Origin: Bimastos eiseni | Lineage: Eukaryota; Annelida; Clitellata; Crassiclitellata; Lumbricidae | DNA: 64,000 bases | Reading direction: 5' to 3' | NCBI GenBank assembly: GCA_959347315.1 | Contig: OY365818.1 | Coordinates: 555,228 to 619,227, forward strand | Part shown: piece by piece, positions 35,893-45,220 of the stretch | Numbering within the stretch: the first letter of the stretch is position 1 | Layout of the letters: the number at the start of each line of letters is the position of its first letter | Program-made: the position numbers and the translations under genes | Notes under the pieces: generated by a model | What the model was told of the DNA's origin: nothing | Seen by the model: the letters and a program-made list of their open reading frames with translations, nothing else | The model's database searches: none

Positions 35893-38599
35893 TTAGGTGC
35901 TTTTGATCATCATTCGCACTGATCGAAGTTTTCCACCCGACTGCCAGTCATTCGAGTTAGACCATAGGAAGTTATCGCCCCAGTATGGGCAGGTAAGGCA
36001 GCACATAAAACAATAATTGAACCACCATCCCGCTTGGTAGCGCTGGGCGCAGTTGTACACACGACTAGTACTTCCGTCGTTGTTGTTATCGGAGGTTGAG
36101 AATCTCATTCCACCTTGGTACAGCTGCGGCCCAACCGAGTCATTAGTCAGTGAATCACCGGCATTTCCGCTGAATCCTGAGAGGTAAAGGGTGTATTTGT
36201 TGACCTCCGAATCAAGAGAAAAATTGGAGTAATCAGCGTTGAACCATCTTTCACTCAAGGCAAATTGTCCCTGGACAAAATAACAGCCAATCGCCAATTC
36301 TAATATTCATGGCATAAGCAGCAAAAATCACATTCAGTCAGTGCTCATCTGTTCAAAGTAATACGTGAGTTTACAACTTCCTTTTGGATTAAACTTGATA
36401 TTTAAAGTCACTTCTTCAACAACTCTAACTATCCATCCGTCACGTCATCCGCGTGATGACCTGATCCTACTGTCTCTTGCATAATGCTGTATAGGTAAGT
36501 TTATTTTTAGAAAGCAGAGAGCTTGGTTTTTTTATTTCGGTGAGAGTGATAACTGTGTCGAAATGATGCGTTACGCAGACCGTCCCATAAGTTGGAGTTG
36601 GTGCTGTCATAGCCTACTGATGGGGGATGCCGTCAGCAGTTTCCTTCAACTATGTTTTGACTGAGCGCCTGCTATTGAACTCAGTCCCGTGACTTAGATT
36701 TTTGGGTGAGGCATGAATATTGAACATGCTATCGAAATACAGTGTGTATTTTTTCACTAAACGGAGCTGAGAGAAAGCAGCTTTCGATGACGATGGACAT
36801 TTAACTAGAGCTAATGGAAATTTTTAAAGGTGGAGTTCAAAAGAGAACAAATGTATTTTAGACAACCGTTAACGTGTGAAGGAATACAGCTTTGAATAAT
36901 TTTATTGCTTCAGGAATCAGCATATTCATGGCCTGCGTCTTGTGACGGGGGAGGGGGCGAAGGAAAAATAGTCTGCTCACTGAAATACTGCGATAATTAA
37001 ATTAGTGTTACAACGGAAGCATTTATATTTAGAAGTACATCTGTAGTCTACTGACTGAAATACTGCGATAATCAAAAAATCACCGCAGTAACCATGACAT
37101 CTTAATTTAGAAGTAAGACCTACCTCTATGCGAAGAGCATAGACCCCTCCTCTGTTGGTCAGACGATGGACTATTTCGTTTCCCAACCAAAACTCGCCTC
37201 GTCCTATGTCTCCAAATCCATTCCTGTATTGTGTCCAATTACGATAGAAGTTCACAGATCCATCGAAACGGTGCATTAAGATAACCCAGTAATTTACACT
37301 GGGAAGAAGAACAAACCCATCGTCCAAGTCAATGCCACTATCTAGTGGGTGAGGAACACCTGTACAATATTCAAATCAATCAACTTTTGCAACGCTTTTG
37401 AAATATCAATCAGTTAGTTGACTAATTTTAGTTTCTTCGCAACATCAAGATCATAAAACGCAGTTTTTGCATTGATAGTTCTGACATTATTAGCTTATTA
37501 CGGCATGCTTTCACTTTGATGCACACGTGGAAAAAAAATAGGATCCCATAGACCTGAATGGCATTTAAATCCAATTTCAGATACAGTGATAGTGCAAAAT
37601 TTGTGCCCACTTAATTTTTCATACATGCACTAAAGAAAAGACAGCGACGACAATGCGATGATCCTAAATAATAACATCTATACGTTTGGAGCAGACTGAA
37701 CAAAATTAAAAAGTCAAGTTCCATCATTAAAGCTGAGCCGAGGCGGAAAACATCACTTGTTAACTTCACTAACTTCATTAGCTTCATTAGACTGGTCTAG
37801 AATTCAGGAAACTCCTATCTCGCTCATCATGCAATGGCAAGAACTAGAATCGAGTAGCCATTATTGCTATTTTTTATTTATCTTTATTAATTTATGTTTT
37901 TACCCAGGGTAGTTCTGCTTCCGCAGGAGATAAAATGGGAATTTTCGTTATTATTATTTTTATTATGATACCATAGTGGCAAGGTCGTTGCTTGGCAGCA
38001 GTTAAAGCCGCTGTCACGAGTAATCAGGCCAAAAATCAGATTCTTAGCTCAATTTCGTCCCGTTAGCACTTGACACAGTGAGACTCACCAACAGCTTAGT
38101 GTTATTGAATAATCTGAGGTTGGGGTTGCTCTCATTACAAATTTTTAATGCATCTAAATTTAGTTTATGACCATAATTTCATTGATATAAATCGGATAGC
38201 GCAGACAAATTTTAGTTAATGAATGTCTGTGATTGCCAATACTCGATACACATTAATTTTCACCTTACCAATTGCGAGCTTCCACGAATTCCCTGTTTGG
38301 TTTTTGATGGAGACGTCGTGATAAAGGAGAAGTTGGATAGCCACATCAAGACGTCTCAAAGCGGAATCATGTTGAGTTTTCATTCGCTGTGATGAGTCAA
38401 TAAGAAGCTGACGCATACTTTGAATTTGCTCGTTGAAGTTTCGAATTACCTCAGCATTCAACCATGCCACGTTGCTGTTTGGTATTTCAACATTTGGGCA
38501 ATCCTGAACAGTCGGTTGCCCTCTCACTGGAAAGATCATGCTACGCATGATAAATATTGCAGCGAGTGTTGCAAAGTAAGAAGCCACGCGAAAACCCAT
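35893..38599 (-). CDS. FReD gene H: secreted short-stalk fibrinogen-related protein, complete
   Basis: Complement of 38269-38599, 37124-37359 and 35893-36270 gives 314 residues with no break. The ATG at 38599 (MGFRVASYF) opens a signal peptide ending near FPVRGQ; the frame is open further upstream to 38737, but homology with F and the signal peptide favour this start. The stalk is about 75 residues with one EQIQSMRQLLIDSS unit (B has two). Exon 1 ends ATTG|GTAAGG (phase 1). The first FReD exon carries FYRNWTQYRNGFGDIGRGEF and WLGNEIVHRLTN. The last has FNADYSNFSLDSE, DNNND with NCA, WWFNYCFMCCLTC and ends MMIKST. The calcium-loop third residue is Asn rather than Asp. It is the parent-like copy of F. 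Probable role: secreted oligomeric recognition protein, ligand unknown. Confidence 0.9.
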
Positions 38600-38981
38600 G
38601 ACTACAAAATTTCTACTCTGAACCAAATTGAATGATACAGACAAGGCAACTGACTGCTTCTCTTTGACAACAGATGCATCAGGAACAACCATTTTTAAGC
38701 GAAACTGAACGAGGCCTTTCTGGCTCACGATAGGCAATGCGCTTGTTGTGCACGAGTTACTGATCCCACATTAGAGATTAAGATTAAATTTCATGCTAAG
38801 TGTCCTGCTCGGTCATGCTGTCGCAGACCGGAAGTAAAACTTTTTATTGAAGCAGGATATGTTTATTATGCATAAACCATAATCAAGCCTAAACTAACTC
38901 TTTAAACCATTCCTGGTTAAACTAAGCAGCACTCCACCGAAACTCATCGCATGTATGACATCTTCTTATTAAAGCAAACAG

Positions 38982-39016
38982 CAAAACTCCTGGTAGTAAC
39001 CACGACTTTTAATTCG
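38982..39016. promoter_or_regulatory. Conserved upstream element, copy of gene H
   Basis: CAAAACTCCTGGTAGTA then ACCACGACTTTTAATT, about 385 bp upstream of the ATG of H. The same motif occurs upstream of F and A. A LINE insertion begins about 45 bp further on. Confidence 0.4.
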
Positions 39017-39059
39017 GTTTTGTCAGTCTAAATTATGATTTAAGACCCATTGCAGGAAA

Positions 39060-39860
39060 ACCGAGACGTTGATCCGGCTTGGCACCCATCAGCAGCTCGT
39101 TAAACTTGACTATGACCTACTTCCTGAAAGGTTCCCATTGCTCACTTTCTCTACTAGTGTTCGTGACCTTAGTGTTACCATTGACAGCAGCACTCTTTCA
39201 TTTACTGAACACATCTCTTATCTCTCTCGGTCTAGTTTCTACCACTTGCGACGATTTTGAGCTGTCAGACGATCTGTTCCCTCATCCACTTTCACTACTA
39301 TTGTTCATGCTTTTCTCTGCTCACACATTGATTACTGTAACACACTTCTTATTGGTCTTACGCAATCTCGCCTGTCACCTCTTCAACCAGCACTAAATGC
39401 AGCTGCCGTCTTATCGCCCGCCTTCCTCGCTACTCTCACATCTCTACCTTCATGACTGAGCATTTACACTGGTTTCCTCTCATAACCCACATTAGATTTA
39501 CAGTTCTTAACCTTATAACATCTAGAGTGTTTTGGGATCAGACTCCAAGCTATCTTTGTGATCTTATCCGCCTTCCTGTTTCGGCTGCCTCTCGTCGTCC
39601 TCTTCGTTGCTACGATCGACATGATCTCTTGGTAATTCGGACTCGGGCGGCTCTCGCCCAACATCGTGTTTTTGCGTCTGTTGGCCCTTTGTCTTGGAGT
39701 TATATGCCCTCTGTGACTCTCTCTCTCTCTAATTTTAACTCGAGGTGCTTCTGCCTCTGCCAACACTCTTAGGACTTTTCCCACGGAGCTGCTCGCACAG
39801 AGAGCGCCTCTGATTGGGTTGTACTGGAAGAGGCGCTATAGGAATAAGTAAATACAATAC
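39060..39860 (+). mobile_element. CR1/L2-like LINE, 3' part of reverse transcriptase
   Basis: Successive frames encode LIRLGTHQQLVKLDYDLLPE, VRDLSVTIDSSTLSFTEHIS, a DYCNTLLIGL-like block, LHWFPL, PSYLCDLIRLPVSAASRRPL and AQHRVFASVGPLSW, the ordered C-terminal RT blocks of CR1/L2 elements. Several frameshifts and stops show it is dead. The 3' terminus GCGCCTCTGATTGGGTTGTA and GAGGCGCTATAGGAATAAGT ends at about 39860. It interrupts the upstream duplication block of H, since the matching F sequence (29.4-29.6 kb) is uninterrupted. Confidence 0.85.
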
Positions 39861-42029
39861 AAAAATACAATTATTGTATAAATACACGCAACTCTAGACG
39901 TCCCTGTTTTTGAATCATAACATTTTTGTCATAGATAATAAGACAAAGTGAACCACGACTCGGTGAATGTATGAACAGATGATGAAATCGTGAATATGCT
40001 ATAGCTGTATGTATATAATTATTATTTCTCTCTACAGTAAAGAGAAAATAATTATATGATTATCTTTATAATTGAGGTCAAAAAACGCCACCAGGAAATA
40101 ATGAGCTGCTGGTATAATCACATTACAATAGATCTCAAAGCTTCTCTCTACTTACAAAGCATAATATCAGGTTGATATGGATAAGTTTCCGAGAATAATG
40201 CATTTAATTATCGAGCTCTAATAATCACAGGCAAACACAATACCTCATTAAAGTCACGTGCAAGCGTGTTGTAATTAGATCTATAGGTTACTAGTTGTTC
40301 ACGTGCTTAACGACATCATATTGATGCGATGTTGCCATCCAGTGTCAACGAGTTCAGTCAAAAGATTCTAAATAGAGTTGAGAGATAACACCAAGTCCTG
40401 TGTTCTTGACAACTGGTTTCTTTCTCTCTCTACAACTGTCACGTGTGCAGATGTGGGGTAATGTGAAGGGCGTCTCGGTCTGTAGAATACTTAAACTGGA
40501 GTCATGTCTAAAAATACCCATTGTTTGCATAGCATAGGCTTTCAAAGCTTAGCATCGCTGATGCTATCATGCATCAACATATTATGACATTGCATTGTTT
40601 GTCGGTCTTTAATTTTCATATCTCTGTACCTAAACTGGAATCAGGTTTAAAAAATGCCAGGTGTTTGCGCAGCATTGGATAACAAGTAAAAGCCAACATG
40701 TAGTATCGCTGACGCTATCATGCATCAACTTTTGGAATTGCCTCTCAAATTCTCAGAGGCGCTCTTTGCGATGCCCCTAAATGATGTTAAAGTCCTAGTG
40801 AACTATTCAATAAGGAATGTCAACGGGTATTCTGGTACCCGACCGAAGTTGACTAGCCGGAAATCGGTTTTCGGATACCCGAAATTCTTTAAAAATGGGT
40901 GACCTGAACATATGCCAGAAATATTCCCTTGGTCATATTGATTGAGTGCCCGGGCAATGAAAATCGGTTCTTGGGTAACGACATTCCGTAAAATGCGTAA
41001 TTTTATTCGAACATATGCCAGATTGATCATATTGGCTGACTTCCCGGGCAATGAAATTGATTCCCGGGTGCCCGACATTCCGTAAAAATGCGGAATTTTA
41101 TACATTTCCTAAAAAAATATCCGACCGCCATGGTCCTCGTGTACCCGGGTTGTCATTTCAAAATTTTTTGACAGCCTTAATTACTAGTCAATTGCAATTT
41201 ACTGGCAACACTATACACAGTAAGCTTAGAAGAGTGGTCAGTGGTGGGCCCACGCACAAGCATGGAACCAACCGACGGATTCCCGTTAACAGCTGATATA
41301 TGGCACGGAAAGTTCAGAGTAGGCCTCTCTACTATTATACTCATCAGGAGGAGGCAGGAAAACCTTTGAAGTTCCGTTAAAGCTGGTCATTGTGAGACAC
41401 CGTTGTAATCGTCATTCGTTTCATTACACAGATCTTTCATACGTGTTGGAATGTGTGCAATTGTCATAAGCTATTACCATTTAACTGTGGCGGACAGGCC
41501 ACAAGGCTTGGATTAAAGAATTTGTTCTTAATTAATCGGCTCGCCATAGCGCTTAATTTACGTACGTTTTCTTACAGTGTTGGTATTGGAGGGAAGACCG
41601 ATCGGCGGTTTGTAGTTCTGTGCATAGCGTGCAGACGCATGAATCGGGTTGAGTATAGCCTGACATGCGGTGCGTCGCTTATATTGTAGAGTGGTGACGA
41701 CTGCTCTGCATATACGGTGCATTGAATTCTTTGGTTAGCGATTAATACCGCACACCCGTGTGGTCGGTGAGCGTTCGTTCAAAGCTTGGTTCACGGCAAG
41801 TTGCGAGAAAATATAGTTGCGGACGAGAGGGCGTCCAAAAACTAGTCCGAGCTACAGCCGAGCGTCTGGTGTTGAGACCGACTCTGCCGATCTGATAGGG
41901 CTGGGGCCCCACCCTGTTATCGATCGCGAGAAAGTCTGCAGCCGATCGTGAGGTTGCTTCCTCGGGAAGGTCCGACAGTGAAATAAATAAATCACAGCTC
42001 TGTGTAAAGACCGGGTAAAGCCCGGGTTA
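39861..42029. other. Spacer; right half is the left flank of the repeat mosaic
   Basis: 40030-40170 is shared with 29590-29740. 40860-41150 has loosely repeated units (an ATATGCCAGA and CCCGGGCAATGAAA pattern, about 100 bp apart). From about 41445 the sequence becomes G+C-richer and continuous in style with the mosaic at 42.03 kb, so a transposon may begin here; no boundary was proved. Confidence 0.4.
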
Positions 42030-43245
42030 GCCGTTCGCATATACCAAGAGAGGCCTCGGCGGCCGACAGTGAGACAGACTGGGTGAGTCCCAGAAGGGAC
42101 CGACCGCATATACCGAGAGAGGCCTCGGCGGCCGACAGTGAGACAGACTGGGTGAGTCCCGGAAGGGACCGACCGCATATACCGAGAGAGGCATCCGCGG
42201 CCGACAGATATATAGACTGGGAAAAATCCCCGACCGCGCAGACCGTGAGAAAGTTTTGGTAACCAAGAAATATAAATGTTGGCTACCTAGATCGGTCATA
42301 GTTAATCCTCGCGTTTTCCAGCAGGTTGTCGGATACGCAAAAGTTTCGGGTGGCCGAGTCTGAGAAAGTTTTGGTAACCAAGAAATATAAATGTTGGCTA
42401 CCTAGAACGGTCATAGTTAATCCTCGCGTTTTCCAGCAGGTTGTCGGATACGCAAAAGTTCCGAGTGGCCGAGACCGAGAAAATTAGGGTGGCCGCTAGA
42501 AATACAAGCCGACTAGATTCCCGTAGTAGCAACCGTACAGACCGAAAGAGAGGCCGGTTATACGTTCGATAAATACAGGGAAAGTTTCCCATTGAATACG
42601 TTCGATAAATACAGGGAAAGTTTCCCATTGAATACGTTCGATAAATACAGGGAAAGTTTCCCATTGAATACGTTCGATAAATACAGGGAAAGTTTCCCAT
42701 TGAATACGTTCGATAAATACGGGGAGGGTGACCCCCTTGGTGCTTACGACGATTACAAGAAACGGTCGTGACTGGTGCCGAAGACCTCAATAATTGCGGC
42801 TGTTGCCTCATCTTCTTTTCCCCTGTAATATATATACTTGGCTACCTAACGTGGTCATACTTACTCCCTTTAATGTATATACTTGGCTACCTAACGTGGT
42901 CATACTTACTCCCGCGGTCTTCCGTGGTTTCTTTATTTACGTGTCTAATCGCAATATCTTTACTCGCGCGTCTGATTCGAAATATCTTTATTCGCGGTCT
43001 TACGGTCTTTCGACAAATATTCTTGTTGGCTACCTAACGTGGTCATACTTACTCCCGCGGTCTTCCGTGGTTTCTTGACTTGCGTGTCTGATCGCAACAA
43101 TATCTTTACTCGCGGTTTCCCCGCGATATCTTTACTTGTGTGTCTGAACGCAGTATCTTTAATTGCGGTTTTCCCGCGATATCTCTTCTTGATTGTATAA
43201 CGGTTTTTCGATAAATATTCTTCTTGGCTACCTAACGTGGTCATA
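42030..43245. repeat. Nested tandem-repeat mosaic
   Basis: Four arrays lie end to end. 42037-42235: about three 69-bp units starting GCATATACC with AGAGAGGCCTCGGCGGCCGA. 42250-42480: two 115-bp units starting AAAGTTTTGGTAACCAAG. 42561-42735: five 36-bp units starting TACGTTCGATAAATACAGGG. 42840-43250: four copies of GGCTACCTAACGTGGTCATA with variable spacers, plus CGCGATATCTTTACT-type units. GGCTACCTA and GGTCATA also occur inside the 115-bp unit, so the arrays share ancestry. G+C content and CpG are higher than in the flanks. Confidence 0.9.
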
Positions 43246-43333
43246 GATACTCCCCGGGTTTTCCCGAAGTCTCAGTATATGTTACGGTGTTGGTGGATAA
43301 CTGCAAAACGCAGAGGACGGTAAATCGTGGTGC

Positions 43334-43978
43334 ATGATAATTTACACGTGTGAGGCCGGTATGCCACACACGGACATGGAGCGAGAGGTACATGAAGAGT
43401 GGAAGGTGCGATTTCCGGTGGATAAGTGTCTGGGAAAAGGCGACGTTAAGATCAGTGGCCAGCATTGCCTACGGCAAAGTGACGAAGGGACTTGTTACAA
43501 ATATTTTTGCTCTCCGGAACAGGGAGAACGTTTGATGCCCCCTGTTGGCGATTGTTCAAGAGTCACGAGATGTAGAATGATACGACGAAGCTCAGGTCAG
43601 GTAGAGAGAAAGAGGAAAACCGTCTCTAAGCGAGTAAACAAGAAAGGGAAGACTCCGGTCGGTAAAAGAGCGAACCCTGTTCTGAATAAAGGCCATCCTC
43701 AGGACGTTGCCCATCCGGCGACCGCGGAAGTGATAGAGTCTGATCCCGAGACAGAGTCATATACTGTTGCCTCTTTTAGAGAAACGGTCAACCCCGATTC
43801 TCCTCTGACAGTCACTGCTACGATAGGCAGAGATGGAGAACGGTCAGGCTATGCTAAAAATCGACTTAGAAGTGACTCGAGTGGCTCCAGACACAGAAGA
43901 GGGCTGGAGCCGACACCGTTGCGCGACCTAGTAGCGTCCGAACGGTGTACGCCACATAACGAAATTCGTGACATTTGA
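43334..43978 (+). CDS. Unrecognised 214-residue ORF next to the repeat mosaic
   Basis: ATG at 43334, stop at 43976-43978, uninterrupted. I do not recognise the family. Residues 1-70 hold five cysteines (in EAGMP-side C6, DKCLGKG, QHCLRQ, GTCYKY, YFCSPE), which could be a small zinc or disulfide module. Residues about 88-120 are strongly basic (RRSSGQVERKRK, KRVNKKGK), like a nuclear or nucleic-acid-binding tail, and 120-214 is polar and probably disordered. There is no signal peptide or membrane segment. G+C-rich codons contrast with the flanking AT-rich genes. An AATAAA at about 44143 could end the transcript. It could be a first ORF of a retroelement whose leader is the repeat mosaic, or a chance ORF in G+C-rich DNA. 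Confidence 0.35.
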   Translation: MIIYTCEAGMPHTDMEREVHEEWKVRFPVDKCLGKGDVKISGQHCLRQSDEGTCYKYFCSPEQGERLMPPVGDCSRVTRCRMIRRSSGQVERKRKTVSKRVNKKGKTPVGKRANPVLNKGHPQDVAHPATAEVIESDPETESYTVASFRETVNPDSPLTVTATIGRDGERSGYAKNRLRSDSSGSRHRRGLEPTPLRDLVASERCTPHNEIRDI

Positions 43979-45220
43979 TGATAATGCGACCCGTATCACA
44001 ATGTAACAGTTACTGTTTCTATCATTTTTATTCAGATTGAGGATTGAAAATCTAGCAATTGTAGTCGACGTATAAATGCCGTTAGTAATTCAAAGTCGGG
44101 AGCGGAGCGAAACTATTTGAGACTTGGTCGTATTGGTGAAAACGAATAAAGGAGGCTCACATCGGCATTGCTCTCAGTGACACGCCAATGTGAATGCAAT
44201 AAGAAATCTGCATATTTCTTGCTTCTTTCAGAACTCTAAGATACTGAAGTATTATTTTTAAACGGTATTTTAAAATATTTGCTTTATATTGAGAGACGCT
44301 TATGGCCTTTTCTGGGGCAGTCATATATAGATCCTTTAAAGAAAAATGTTTGACTAATAATTATAATCGGTCATCTTTTCAGAAAACGCTACAGTTTCCT
44401 TTTCGTGGCTTGTTATCAACACTTATAAAAACATGGTCTGACTCGGTTATTTAACGACGGTTATGGCAGCCAGGTCGATGTTAAGCCACGCTAAGCTTTC
44501 CTACCTATGCAGCCACTCTGAGAGCAGATAGAGATTCGGCCTTTTGTGTATACCACCACAAAACCTCGCTTGACATCACCTCCTCTCAATTTCGTTTTTA
44601 GTTTCTCTCAACGTGGCGCTCTGTTATTTCAAAGCATTACTTACGGCACATCATTCGTTGACTTATATGCAGTAAAATTCCACTGTATGATTAAATAGCC
44701 TGCGTAGTCGAAACTCCAATAATGCTGACCCTTCTTGACTTTGCAAAGCAATTGCCCATTGTGTCTTCTAGACTTGGACAATAGTTGGGCCAGGTGTCTG
44801 CAGCGCTCTGTGTAAGAAACTACGAAAAAGTGTATTGAGGACGCACATTTCAGTCTTACTAAGCGTTGTATTGTATGCAAGCACAGCAATTATTATGTGA
44901 TGATATAGTGATTAAGGAAACATAATGAGGCCCTAATAGTTTGGGTAAACAAGTGACTGTTCTACAAATGTTGCAGACAATTAATTTCAATAAGTATCAA
45001 ATTGAAATGGCAAAGGCACTAGCATGAGTACGAAACTGCTCATAAGTCCTTTAAGGACACGATATTCAGTCTTACAAAGCGTCATATTCAATTAAAGCTG
45101 ATAGCGAATAAGAGAAAATATGTGCAAAAATTGCGTAAACAACAGATTCTTCTACATGTCAAAATATATAAATGTTGTGGGCAATCAATTATGATGAGTA
45201 TCTGATCATTCAGTGTTTGT
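43979..45220. other. Spacer between the ORF and gene I
   Basis: No gene supported. The first about 170 bp continue the G+C-rich unit and contain GCGAATAAAGG-like polyadenylation sequence. From about 44200 on it is AT-rich and featureless. Confidence 0.45.

Noticed and set aside
38600..38737. Longer N-terminus for gene H from the upstream in-frame start
   Set aside because: It would bury the signal peptide; F and B support the start at 38599.
41445..41880. Possible LTR and primer-binding site (TGGTGTTGAGACC near 41877) before the repeat mosaic
   Set aside because: No second LTR copy, no clean TG...CA ends and a gap before the putative primer site; kept only as a possibility in the finding on this unit.
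42030..43245. CRISPR-like array
   Set aside because: The units are contiguous tandem repeats without unique spacers, in a eukaryotic genome.
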